Shown piece after piece: positions 7,552 to 15,573 of a stretch of 35,413 nucleotides of DNA. The position numbers and the translations under genes are program-made. The notes below the pieces were generated by a model that ran no database searches, had not been told where the DNA came from, and worked only from the letters and a program-made list of their open reading frames with translations. How positions within the stretch are numbered: the stretch's first letter is position 1; each line of letters starts with the position of its first letter. The stretch spans positions 1 to 35,413 of the forward strand of contig JAGPMW010000022.1 of NCBI GenBank assembly GCA_018052705.1. The letters are read 5' to 3'. This DNA comes from Selenomonas sp. GTDB taxonomy: Bacteria > Bacillota > Negativicutes > Selenomonadales > Selenomonadaceae.

Positions 7552-9405
7552 ATGGAGATCTTACGGAACCGCTATAGCGGCTATATCTGTGTGATTCTGC
7601 TCATTATGGGTTGCTGGACTTTGCCTGCGGCGGCAGCCGAATCTGACGACTATCAGCCCCAGGAGACTATTCGTGTGGGCTTTTTTGCCTTTAACGATTA
7701 TCATATGATGGATGCGGATGGACATCGCAGCGGTTACGGTTACGATGTCCTGCAATATATGGGCCGCTATACGAACTGGCACTATGAATATGTCGGCTAT
7801 GATAAGAGCTGGGAGCAGATGCAGTCCATGCTGGAGAATGGCGAGATTGATATGCTGACATTAGCACAGCCGACGCCGGAAGGGCTGCTGCAGTTTGACT
7901 TTTCGTCGAAGTCTATCGGTACCAGCTCGGCGCTGCTGACAGTACGCACCGGTGATGAACGCTACAGCGCGGGCGACTATGCCAGCTATAACGGCATGAG
8001 GGTGGGGATGATCCGGGGGAATAACGGCAATGATAGTATGGCCGAGTTTGCAGCCGATAAGGGATTTTCCTATGAGCCGGTGTATTTTGATGGATTGGAT
8101 GCGCTTGAGCAGGCTCTGCAGGATGGTCAGCTGATTGATGCCGCCCTGACCAGCAGCCTGCACCGGACTGACAATGCGTGGGTTCTGGAGCAATTCGCGG
8201 AGCGCCCGTTCTATGTCATTGTGAAGAAAGGGAATACCCGGCTGCTTGATGAAGTGGACTGGGCACTGACACAGCTCGATTACTATTCGCCGGGCTGGCG
8301 GCTGGCCTTGTTCGGGCGCTACGCAGCAAGAAGCAATGATTCGGAGATTCTTCCTTTTTCCCGGCAGGAGCGGGACTATCTGGAGTCACTTCAGCAGGAG
8401 AAGCATGTATTTAAGGTCGCGATGAATCCGGATATTCCGCCCTATGCGTACTTTGATAATGAGGGGAATGCGCAGGGCATTCTGCCAGAACTTTTTGCCG
8501 AGATAGCCAGACGGGCTGGCATACGCTACGAGTTCCTGCCTTGCTCCAGCCGCAAGGAGTATGAGCAGCAGCTGGCCAGCGGTGCGGCGGATATCAACCT
8601 GACGAACAGCACGGACTATCATGAGGCTGAACAGAACCAGATGGCGATGAGCAGTTATTTTTTAGATACATCCCTATCGATGGTAGCCAAGAAAGAGTTT
8701 TCGGGAATGCCGAAGAAGCTGGCAGTACCCTCACAGTATGTGAGCCGCTATCTGCATAGTATGGAGCCGTTCAAGGAACAGCAGGTGACAATCTATGCCT
8801 CGGCTGGGGAGTGCATACAGGCAGTCATTGATGGCAGCTGCGATGGGGCCTGTCTGCTGACCTATCATGCCCAGAAAATTGTGCGGGAAGATGTGAGATC
8901 GCAGCTGCGTACGGCGGTACTGCCTGATACCACGACCGGAATTTGTCTGGGCGTGTCGGCCAATAATGACTATCGGCTGCTGCCTATCCTTAATAAGAGC
9001 ATCGAAAGCATTCATAGCGGGGTAATCAGACAGGATATTGTCCTCAAGTACATCATGAATGTACCAGAGCCGCCATTCTCGCTGGAACGGCTCTTCTATC
9101 AGAGTCCGGAAGAGGCAGTGGCAATCGTTGTTCTGCTCCTGCTCCTGTGTACGGACGGGATTCTTAACTGGCAGTTTCATAAGGCAGCCAGCGCGATCAT
9201 GCCCGTCGGCTCGAACTGGAGCGCTTCCTTGGCTATGTCTGTCGTGCCAATGACCTTGTCATTGAACTCGATATCGAGAGCGGCTCCGGCCGAAGCTACC
9301 GGCTGGAAAACGGGAAGGTCTACGTGGAGCCGGCGCGTTTCAGCATGGCGGAGTATCTGGCACAAATTCATCCTGATGACCGGGAGCCAATTGAGTCAAA
9401 GCTGA
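7552..9405 (+). CDS. Hybrid sensor kinase, N-terminal part (tandem periplasmic solute-binding domains); frameshifted gene
   Basis: This is the sensory half of a BvgS/EvgS-like kinase. A signal peptide (about residues 1-29, ending PAAAAES) is followed by two solute-binding-protein family 3 domains: one from TIRVGFFAF (about 40-260), one from VFKVAMNPDIPPYAYF (about 285-500). A membrane segment AIVVLLLLLCTDGILNW sits near residue 525-540. After about residue 545 the reading frame encodes improbable sequence and stops at 9405. The real continuation lies in the frame of the downstream ORF, which is open from 9168 and reads RDHARRLELERFLGYV directly after the membrane segment. A missing base near 9181-9186 would restore one 1218-residue protein over 7552-11207. 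No slippery heptamer is evident there, so a mutation or sequence error is more likely than programmed frameshifting. The ligand is unknown; family 3 domains commonly bind amino acids or related small molecules. Confidence 0.88.
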   Translation: MEILRNRYSGYICVILLIMGCWTLPAAAAESDDYQPQETIRVGFFAFNDYHMMDADGHRSGYGYDVLQYMGRYTNWHYEYVGYDKSWEQMQSMLENGEIDMLTLAQPTPEGLLQFDFSSKSIGTSSALLTVRTGDERYSAGDYASYNGMRVGMIRGNNGNDSMAEFAADKGFSYEPVYFDGLDALEQALQDGQLIDAALTSSLHRTDNAWVLEQFAERPFYVIVKKGNTRLLDEVDWALTQLDYYSPGWRLALFGRYAARSNDSEILPFSRQERDYLESLQQEKHVFKVAMNPDIPPYAYFDNEGNAQGILPELFAEIARRAGIRYEFLPCSSRKEYEQQLASGAADINLTNSTDYHEAEQNQMAMSSYFLDTSLSMVAKKEFSGMPKKLAVPSQYVSRYLHSMEPFKEQQVTIYASAGECIQAVIDGSCDGACLLTYHAQKIVREDVRSQLRTAVLPDTTTGICLGVSANNDYRLLPILNKSIESIHSGVIRQDIVLKYIMNVPEPPFSLERLFYQSPEEAVAIVVLLLLLCTDGILNWQFHKAASAIMPVGSNWSASLAMSVVPMTLSLNSISRAAPAEATGWKTGRSTWSRRVSAWRSIWHKFILMTGSQLSQS

Positions 9406-11207
9406 CAGAAGAAAATATCCGTAAGGGAATCCAGGATCAGAGCAGCTATTATTTCGAGTGCCGGGTACAGTCGGGGGCTGGTTCCTGCCGCTGGTACTCG
9501 CATGATCTGCTGAGCATCCCCCAGAGCAAACTTCATCCGAACTCATTCATCATGTTCCGCAAGGACATTGATGGAACCAAGCGCTCAGAGGAAATCCAGC
9601 ATCAGGCAATCTGTGATGCGCTGGAGACGGCCAGACGGGCCAGTGAGGCCAAGGGGAACTTCCTGTCACGGATGAGCCATGAAATCCGGACCCCGCTTAA
9701 TGCGATCATCGGCTATCTGATGCTCGCCCAGCAGCCCGGGGCGTCGTCATCCAAAATCCAGCACTGCTTGGCGAACAGTGAGTTTGCCGCGAAGCATCTG
9801 CTTAATATCATCAATGATGTGCTGGATATCTCAGCTATCGAAAGCGGACGGTTCAAGATTGCCAGAGAGGCGTTCAACCTGCCGCAGCAGCTCACCTCGT
9901 TGACATCGATATTCTACCGGCAGTCCCGCGATAAGGACATCATTTTCTCGACCAGCATGCAGGATATCGAGGCCGAATGGCTATTGGGCGATCCGATGCG
10001 GATTAAGCAGATCCTTATCAACCTGCTGTCGAATGCGGTGAAGTTCACCGCGGCCGGCGGAACAATCCAGCTGCTGATCGGGCAGACCAGGACATCGCCC
10101 ACGCAGGTACTGACGAAATTCGAGGTCCGCGATACGGGCATTGGCATGGGGGAAGACTATCTGGCCCGCATTTTCATGCCATTTGAGCAAGAGAGCGCCC
10201 AGCCTGCGCAGCAGTTCGGCGGGACTGGACTGGGGCTCTCCATCACGCAGAATCTGGTCCGGCTCATGCATGGTTCTATTGATGTCAGCAGCACTCCCGG
10301 GGAGGGGTCGACCTTTACTGTTTCACTGCCACTGGCTATCTCCGAAAAGGAACGTGAGATGTCCTGCGAGATCGTGAATAACTTCGCGCATATCCGTGCG
10401 CTGGTGGTCGATGACCAGTCCTCTGAGTGCGACTATATCCTGTCGCTGCTGGACCGCTGTCATGTTGCGAGCGACTATGTGCTCAGCGGCGGGGCGGCGC
10501 TGGAAAAAATCAGCGAAAAGGAAGATACAGAAGAGGCCTATGATTTCTGTATCCTGGACTGGAAGATGCCGGATATGGATGGGATCGAGACCGCCCGGCG
10601 GATCAAGGAGGCCTCCCATAAAAAGGATATGCCTATCATTATCATCACGGCTTATGACGCAGAGTCGATCGAAGATGAGGCTGCTGAAGCCGGTGTCCGG
10701 CGCGTCTGTTCCAAGCCGCTTTTCCCGTCGACCATGTTTGATCTGCTCATGACGTATTTCGGTCATCGCAAGGCTGATACCGAACGGCCCCCTTTGAGCA
10801 AGGTAACCCTGAAGGGGCTGCATATCCTGCTCGTCGAGGACAACGAGATGAACCGCGAAATTGCGGTAGCGATTCTTGAACAGGCCGGGCTTCAGATTAC
10901 AACTGCCGTAAATGGCCAGGATGCCGTGAACCAGTTTACGGCATCTATTCCCGGAACCTACGATGCAATCTTCATGGATATCCAGATGCCGGTCATGGAC
11001 GGCTATGAGGCCACCCGGGCTATCCGCCGCAGCAGTCATCCGGAAGCGCGTACGATGCCGATCATTGCCGTGACGGCGGATGTATTCTCCGAGGATGTTG
11101 CTAAGGCCCTGGCTTGTGGCATGAATGACTATATCAGCAAACCAATCGATTATCCGAAGCTGATCAAGGCCCTGCTGAAATTTACGGACCCGGCCAAGAG
11201 GCATTGA
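9324..11207 (+). CDS. Hybrid sensor kinase, C-terminal part (PAS-like, HisKA, HATPase, two receiver domains); frameshifted gene
   Basis: This is the signalling half of the gene that starts at 7552; its frame is open from 9168, so the listed GTG start is only the first start-like codon after the break. In order: a PAS-like region (to about nt 9590, HPDDREPI and FRKDIDGTKRSEE); HisKA with phospho-acceptor His at nt 9678 (SHEIRTPLN); HATPase_c with NLLSNAVKF (N box), DTGIGM (G1) and GGTGLGLSI (G2); receiver 1 with acceptor Asp at nt 10557 (ILDWKMPDMDG); receiver 2 with acceptor Asp at nt 10977 (FMDIQMPVMDG). No DNA-binding output domain or HPt domain is present, so the phosphate must pass to a separate protein. 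No partner regulator lies nearby. All catalytic motifs are intact, which suggests recent breakage or a sequencing error. Confidence 0.9.
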   Translation: MEPARFSMAEYLAQIHPDDREPIESKLTEENIRKGIQDQSSYYFECRVQSGAGSCRWYSHDLLSIPQSKLHPNSFIMFRKDIDGTKRSEEIQHQAICDALETARRASEAKGNFLSRMSHEIRTPLNAIIGYLMLAQQPGASSSKIQHCLANSEFAAKHLLNIINDVLDISAIESGRFKIAREAFNLPQQLTSLTSIFYRQSRDKDIIFSTSMQDIEAEWLLGDPMRIKQILINLLSNAVKFTAAGGTIQLLIGQTRTSPTQVLTKFEVRDTGIGMGEDYLARIFMPFEQESAQPAQQFGGTGLGLSITQNLVRLMHGSIDVSSTPGEGSTFTVSLPLAISEKEREMSCEIVNNFAHIRALVVDDQSSECDYILSLLDRCHVASDYVLSGGAALEKISEKEDTEEAYDFCILDWKMPDMDGIETARRIKEASHKKDMPIIIITAYDAESIEDEAAEAGVRRVCSKPLFPSTMFDLLMTYFGHRKADTERPPLSKVTLKGLHILLVEDNEMNREIAVAILEQAGLQITTAVNGQDAVNQFTASIPGTYDAIFMDIQMPVMDGYEATRAIRRSSHPEARTMPIIAVTADVFSEDVAKALACGMNDYISKPIDYPKLIKALLKFTDPAKRH

Positions 11208-11212
11208 ATGAT

Positions 11213-11249
11213 AAAAAACTCCCGCCCTGAAAATAAGGCGGGAGTTTTT
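11213..11249. terminator. Bidirectional intrinsic terminator
   Basis: Perfect 9-bp GC-rich stem (11218-11226 with 11237-11245), preceded by a run of A and followed by a run of T. It can serve both the kinase (plus strand) and lysP (minus strand). Confidence 0.93.
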
Positions 11250-11255
11250 CGTTTA

Positions 11256-12752
11256 TCAATAATCTTTTTTGGAAAGATCGATTTCCGTCAAAGGAATGAG
11301 CTTGGTATGGTACTTGATTTTGTACCAGAGGTAGAACAGGAAAATGACCGGAATGCCGATATAGGTCGATACAACTCCGCCCCAGTCGACATCGCTGCCG
11401 GTGAAGGCGGCGTAGTTCTGACCGACGATAACGATCGTGCAGAGAATCAGTGCCAGATAGACGCCGAAGGGGAAGCAGGATGCACGGTACGGCAGGATAT
11501 CAAGGCTCAGGCCCTGTGCTTTGAACGCCCGGCGGAACCGGTAGTGACAGACCGCGATGCCGAGCCAGACGACGAAGCCTGTCATGCCCGAGAGCTGCAT
11601 GAGCCACTGGTAGGCAGTGCCATCACCAATCAGGGAGCTCAGGAAGGCCAGGAAACCGAACGCCGTCGTGAGCAGCAGGGCATTGATTGGCACGCCGCGT
11701 TTGTTGACCTTGGCAAAGCATTTTGGCGCTTCACCCGCCTCAGCCATTGCGTAGAGCATACGCGTTGAGGCATAGAGGCCCGAGTTGCCGCCAGAAAGCA
11801 CGGCCGTCAGGATGACAAAGTTTACGAGCGAGGCTGCAGCCGGGAAACCCGTGCGGTCGAGCGCCAGTGTGAACGGGCTGACGGCAACGCTCTCGACATC
11901 GGTGTGCAGAAGGCTCGGGTCCGTATAGGGGAGCAGGAAACCGATTACGATCATCGTGCCGATGTAGAAGAGCAGGATACGCCAAAATACATTGTGGATG
12001 GCTTTTGGTACAGCCTTATGCGGGTTTTCGCTTTCGCCGGCTGCGATGCCGATGAGCTCAGTGCCCTGAAAGGAGAATGCTGCAATCATCGAAATTGCGA
12101 TGACCGAGCCGGCACCGCCGACGAATGGCGCGTCGCCAGTCGTCCAGTTGCTGGTACCCGGCGAGCCGCCACCGATGACGCCCGTGATCAGCAGTACGCC
12201 GAGTACGAGGAACAGCAGCACCATGCCGACCTTGATGCTGGCAAAGATATACTCACCTTCGCCGTAAGCGCGCGTAGAAAGATAGTTCAGGATGAACAGT
12301 ACCACGATAAAGATACCGCTCCAGACGACGGCCGGGACGTCTGGAAACCAGAACTTCATGATGAGGGCGCCGGCGATGACCTCAACGGCCAGCGTGACCG
12401 CCCAGTTCAGCCAGTAGTTCCAGCCAATCGCAAAGCCCAGCGCCGGATCGACGAAACGGCGGGCATAGGTGCCGAATGATCCCGATACTGGCAGGTAGGT
12501 TGCCATCTCGCCAAGACTGGTCATGATAAAATAAACCATGATGCCGATGATACCGTAGGCGGCTAATGCGCCACCCGGGCCGGCTGTGCTGATCGACGCG
12601 CCGCTGGCCAGAAACAGTCCTGTACCGAGTGCGCCGCCAATCGCAATCATGTTCATATGCCGTGCCTTCAGGCTGCGTTTGAGCTTTTCCGAAGATTCCT
12701 CCGGCATTTGTTCAGCAACCGGAACCACAAAGTCATTGTCGTTTGAATACAT
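11256..12752 (-). CDS. lysP: LysP-like lysine/amino acid permease
   Basis: A 498-residue APC-superfamily (AAT family) permease with about 12 membrane segments. It strongly resembles E. coli LysP from memory: KARHMNMIAIGGALGTGLF and AGPGGALAAYG in TM1, GWNYWLNWAVT, FSFQGTELIGIAAGES, SPFTLAL, VILTAVLSGGNSG, and the late GQNYAAF and DWGGVVSTYIGIP. LysP imports lysine by proton symport. ATG 12752 is chosen because GGAGTGG lies eight bases upstream; the earlier in-frame GTG at 12764 falls inside that site. The gene is monocistronic, with its own promoter and terminator. Lysine is also the precursor of cadaverine, which decorates peptidoglycan in Selenomonas and anchors SLH porins; a link here is speculation. 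Substrate specificity is inferred. Confidence 0.88.
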   Translation of the reverse strand: MYSNDNDFVVPVAEQMPEESSEKLKRSLKARHMNMIAIGGALGTGLFLASGASISTAGPGGALAAYGIIGIMVYFIMTSLGEMATYLPVSGSFGTYARRFVDPALGFAIGWNYWLNWAVTLAVEVIAGALIMKFWFPDVPAVVWSGIFIVVLFILNYLSTRAYGEGEYIFASIKVGMVLLFLVLGVLLITGVIGGGSPGTSNWTTGDAPFVGGAGSVIAISMIAAFSFQGTELIGIAAGESENPHKAVPKAIHNVFWRILLFYIGTMIVIGFLLPYTDPSLLHTDVESVAVSPFTLALDRTGFPAAASLVNFVILTAVLSGGNSGLYASTRMLYAMAEAGEAPKCFAKVNKRGVPINALLLTTAFGFLAFLSSLIGDGTAYQWLMQLSGMTGFVVWLGIAVCHYRFRRAFKAQGLSLDILPYRASCFPFGVYLALILCTIVIVGQNYAAFTGSDVDWGGVVSTYIGIPVIFLFYLWYKIKYHTKLIPLTEIDLSKKDY

Positions 12753-12866
12753 GTGATCAACCACTCCATTTCTATGAGAGTAAAAATTGACATTTTTTGT
12801 CTTTTCATAGTAAAAAGAATCCCATGGCAGTGAAACTCCCCATGAGATATCTACATTGACCTTCCT

Positions 12867-12895
12867 ATTATAGCAAAGTTATATAAGGGCTACAA
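12867..12895 (-). promoter_or_regulatory. Putative promoter of lysP
   Basis: On the minus strand TTGTAG (12895-12890), 17-bp spacer, perfect TATAAT (12872-12867). The resulting leader is about 110 nt. It contains a small TCATGG/CCATGG hairpin followed by a short T-rich run, but is too short for a full lysine riboswitch. Confidence 0.65.
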
Positions 12896-12915
12896 TCGGG
12901 GAATAGAAATTTTTA

Positions 12916-12947
12916 TAAAAAAATGTCGTGCCCATAGCAGGCACGAC
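12916..12947 (-). terminator. Intrinsic terminator of the niaP-like gene
   Basis: Stem GTCGTGCC (12925-12932) with GGCACGAC (12940-12947); on the minus strand it is followed by a long T-run. It lies just after the MFS gene stop codon. Confidence 0.9.
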
Positions 12948-12963
12948 AACAGGATAAGAAAAT

Positions 12964-14304
12964 TCAGCTCTCAAGTACTTCTTCGAGTTCCTCGAGGGTT
13001 TTCTGCTTGCTTTCACTGCCAAGCACCAGCACAACAGCTGCTACGGCGATCAGGACTGCGGCGAACATGAGGAAGATGGTACTCATGCCGAGTGTGTTGG
13101 CCAGCATCACGCCTACCAGCACCGGTGCGAGCATGCCGCCAATTCGGCCAAAGCCTGCGGCCCAGCCGCTGCCAAGGGCACGGATGCTCGTAGGATACTG
13201 CTCTGGCGTATAGGTGTAGATGACACCCCAGGCCCCGAGGTTGAAGAAGCTCATGGCCGCGCCCCACAGCAGCAGCGTAAACGGTGCTGCTGCGTTGCCG
13301 AAGAAGAAGCTGCAGATACCGGATAACAGCAGGAACAGGGACAGGGTATACTTGCGGCCAATCACATCGACCAGCCAGGCGGCGGCATAGTAGCCGGGCA
13401 GCTGCGCCAGCGTCATGATGAGCACATACTCGAACGTCTTGACGACGGCAAATCCCTGCGAGTAGACGATGGACGGCAGCCACATGAAGATGCCATAGTA
13501 GCTGAACACGATACCGAACCAGGCCAGCCAGAGCATAATGGTGCGGGTACGGTAAGCGGAAGACCAGAGCGAAGTGAATTGTGGTTTGGCGGCGCTCTGG
13601 TCGGCTTGGGCTGCGCGGGGCTCCGGCTCGAAGGGACGGCTCTCTACGTGCAGTTTCTGTTCCAGATCGATGATGATGGCTTTGGCCTCCCCGGTCCGGC
13701 CATGCGACAGCAGATAACGGATGGACTCTGGCAGATGCAGCCGGATGAGGAAGACGTAGAGGGCCGGGAGCGTACCAATGACGAAAGCAATCTGCCAGCC
13801 GAAGGCCGGAATCAGCAGGTAGGCGATGCAGGCCGCGACGAGCCAGCCGAGGCCCCAGAAGCTTTCGAGCAGGACGATGAAACGCCCGCGTAAATGAGCA
13901 GGCGCATACTCGCTCATGAGCGTCGCTGCGACCGGCAGCTCGCCACCGAGTCCGAACCCGACCAGAAAGCGGAAGAACAGCAGGGACTCATAGCTCCAGG
14001 ACAGTGCACACATTCCGGTTGACAGACTGTAGAGCAGGACCGTGATGCTGAAGACTTTTTGGCGTCCGATGCGGTCGGCCAGCGTTCCCGCCAGTACCGC
14101 ACCGAGAGCCATGCCGATGAGGCCAATAGAACCGATCCAGCCGACCTGTGCCGGCGAGAGATTCCACTCTTTGGCCAGCACGGGCAGGATAAAGGAGATC
14201 AGCCCGGTGTCCATCGAGTCAAACAGCCAGCCAAGCCCCGTGACAACCAGCAGTTTATATTGGAACGAGCCGACAGGCAGCTGTTCCAGACGTTCAAGAA
14301 TCAT
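12964..14304 (-). CDS. niaP: MFS transporter, NiaP-like (niacin) type
   Basis: A 446-residue major facilitator with about 12 membrane segments and a cytoplasmic loop after TM6. It closely resembles B. subtilis NiaP (YceI), a nicotinate importer, from memory: GLGWLFDSMDTGLISF in TM1, WIGSIGLIGMALGA, the ADRIGRQKVF A-motif, GLGGELPVAATL, ESFWGLGWLVAA, FSYYGIFMWLPS, LAQLPGYYAAAWLVD and FFNLGAWGVIYTYTPEQYP. ATG 14304 is chosen because GAAAGAGG lies nine bases before it; the in-frame ATG at 14340 has no such site. It has its own terminator and a candidate operator upstream. Niacin as substrate is an inference; other organic-acid transporters of this subfamily share the motifs. Confidence 0.8.
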   Translation of the reverse strand: MILERLEQLPVGSFQYKLLVVTGLGWLFDSMDTGLISFILPVLAKEWNLSPAQVGWIGSIGLIGMALGAVLAGTLADRIGRQKVFSITVLLYSLSTGMCALSWSYESLLFFRFLVGFGLGGELPVAATLMSEYAPAHLRGRFIVLLESFWGLGWLVAACIAYLLIPAFGWQIAFVIGTLPALYVFLIRLHLPESIRYLLSHGRTGEAKAIIIDLEQKLHVESRPFEPEPRAAQADQSAAKPQFTSLWSSAYRTRTIMLWLAWFGIVFSYYGIFMWLPSIVYSQGFAVVKTFEYVLIMTLAQLPGYYAAAWLVDVIGRKYTLSLFLLLSGICSFFFGNAAAPFTLLLWGAAMSFFNLGAWGVIYTYTPEQYPTSIRALGSGWAAGFGRIGGMLAPVLVGVMLANTLGMSTIFLMFAAVLIAVAAVVLVLGSESKQKTLEELEEVLES

Positions 14305-14340
14305 AGAAATAAACCTCTTTCCGTAAAATGAATGATGCAA

Positions 14341-14360
14341 TCAAGAACAGTGTCTTGACA
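14341..14360 (-). promoter_or_regulatory. Candidate operator upstream of niaP
   Basis: Perfect inverted repeat TCAAGA (14341-14346) and TCTTGA (14353-14358) overlapping the half-palindrome TGTCTTGACA (14351-14360), within 60 bp of the niaP start. A niacin-responsive repressor such as NiaR is a plausible binder, but I cannot confirm the motif. Confidence 0.4.
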
Positions 14361-14361
14361 G

Positions 14362-14599
14362 AAAGATTTACAGTATGATTGTATTGTACTACGAAAGTCC
14401 AGGAAGTCAAGCGTTAAGGCGATAAGGAATGTTCATGAAATAGGGACCTGAATGTTTGTCCGTAATTAAAGTTCTTTAGTAGATTATTTAGGGGAATGTC
14501 GGTCAGGTGCTGTTCCTGCGGCGGTCTTATTTCTTCAAATTCCTGCTTGAGTGTCAGATTGTGAATGACAAATAATACTTTGGAATATTGAGAATATAT
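14362..14599. other. Intergenic region between niaP and thiD
   Basis: The gap between the divergent niaP and thiD genes (14305-14671) holds the niaP operator candidate at one end and the thiD promoter at the other. Between them I see no ORF, RNA gene, riboswitch or strong hairpin. In particular, no TPP riboswitch core precedes thiD. Confidence 0.6.
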
Positions 14600-14628
14600 T
14601 TTACAGAGCCGTGAACCGGTGGTAAGAT
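14600..14628 (+). promoter_or_regulatory. Putative promoter of thiD
   Basis: TTTACA (14600-14605), 17-bp spacer, TAAGAT (14623-14628), 43 bp before the start codon. Confidence 0.55.
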
Positions 14629-14671
14629 AGTAGTCGAGGGAAGATTTAGTCAGTCAGAGGAGGATGTATTC

Positions 14672-15478
14672 ATGCAGAAAATCGCAACGGTATTGACGAT
14701 TGCTGGCAGTGACTCCAGTGGTGGAGCCGGCATTCAGGCAGATCTCAAGACGATGCTGGCCCATGGGGTCTATGGTATGAGCGCCATCACGGCACTGACC
14801 GCGCAGAATACGAGGGGCGTGCAGGCCGTGCAGGAGGTAGAACCGGCTTTTTTAGCCGCCCAGATTGATGCAGTCTTTACCGACATCCGGCCCGACGCGG
14901 TGAAGGTGGGGATGGTAGCCTCAGCGGCACTCATTGGTGTCATTGCAGAACGGCTGAGACATTACGAGGCTAAACATGTGGTTGTAGATCCAGTGATGGT
15001 GGCAACCAGTGGAGCCAGGCTAATTGCTGAGGATGCCGTCAAGGCGCTGCAGGAGCAGATCTTCCCGCTGGCTGAGCTCATCACGCCCAATGTGCCAGAG
15101 CTTGAGGCCCTGTCAGGGGAAGTGATCGATTCCGAGGAGTCCCTGGCGGCAGCTGCCCGCAAGCTCTGTCAGGACATTCAGACCAACGTGCTGGGCAAGG
15201 GCGGACATTTTGGTGAGGATGCCAATGATGTTCTGGTGACCAGCAATGCAATCGAATGGTATAACGGCCAGCGCATCGACACTCCGAATACGCATGGGAC
15301 AGGCTGTACGCTTTCCAGCGCGATTGCCTCCAATCTGGCGAAAGGCTATGTGCTGGAAGAAGCAGTCTGGCTCGCAAAGGATTATCTGACCGGCGCCTTG
15401 CTGGCTGGTTTGTCGCTCGGCAAAGGGCATGGGCCGCTTCATCATGGCTTTGCACTTTCAGGAGATTTTTTCGGATAA
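14672..15478 (+). CDS. thiD: Hydroxymethylpyrimidine/phosphomethylpyrimidine kinase ThiD
   Basis: A 268-residue ribokinase-fold kinase. ThiD phosphorylates HMP and HMP-phosphate to HMP-pyrophosphate in the pyrimidine branch of thiamine synthesis; some homologues act on pyridoxine instead. Visible: TIAGSDSSGGAGIQADLKT at the N-terminus, YGMSAITALTAQNTRGV, the VKVGMVAS segment, VVDPVMVATSG, LITPNVPELEALSG, GKGGH, and the anion-hole motif THGTGCTLSSAIAS. AGAGGAGGA lies about eight bases before the ATG. It is cut off from the thiazole genes (thiSGH-tenI, about 10 kb downstream) and has no visible riboswitch, so it is not part of that regulon unit. The Firmicute PdxK/ThiD paralogue ambiguity remains. 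Confidence 0.93.
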   Translation: MQKIATVLTIAGSDSSGGAGIQADLKTMLAHGVYGMSAITALTAQNTRGVQAVQEVEPAFLAAQIDAVFTDIRPDAVKVGMVASAALIGVIAERLRHYEAKHVVVDPVMVATSGARLIAEDAVKALQEQIFPLAELITPNVPELEALSGEVIDSEESLAAAARKLCQDIQTNVLGKGGHFGEDANDVLVTSNAIEWYNGQRIDTPNTHGTGCTLSSAIASNLAKGYVLEEAVWLAKDYLTGALLAGLSLGKGHGPLHHGFALSGDFFG

Positions 15479-15481
15479 AAA

Positions 15482-15490
15482 TGATATAAT
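15482..15490 (+). promoter_or_regulatory. Extended -10 promoter before the SGNH hydrolase gene
   Basis: TGATATAAT, an extended -10 with perfect TATAAT (15485-15490), but no recognisable -35 at 17 bp. The predicted transcript start falls inside the left arm of the thiD terminator hairpin. Confidence 0.45.
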
Positions 15491-15528
15491 GGGAAATGTC
15501 GTCAATCAAGGAGGGCATTTCCCTTTTT
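15491..15528 (+). terminator. Intrinsic terminator of thiD
   Basis: Perfect 8-bp stem GGGAAATG (15491-15498) with CATTTCCC (15516-15523), followed by five T and a further T-rich stretch. Confidence 0.8.
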
Positions 15529-15573
15529 GGTTTTATGGGGCAGAAATCAGAATAGAATGGAGTTATTTCGGCC

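Noticed and set aside
9180..9200. Programmed ribosomal frameshift in the kinase gene
   Set aside because: No X-XXY-YYZ slippery heptamer or clear downstream pseudoknot at the junction.
11208..11768. Plus-strand ORF of 186 codons opposite lysP, and similar long frames opposite niaP, recD2 and the MATE gene
   Set aside because: They lie antisense to strongly conserved genes and have no recognisable domains; they are shadows of GC-rich codon use.
12753..12960. Lysine riboswitch before lysP
   Set aside because: The leader from the predicted promoter is too short and lacks the conserved L-box core.
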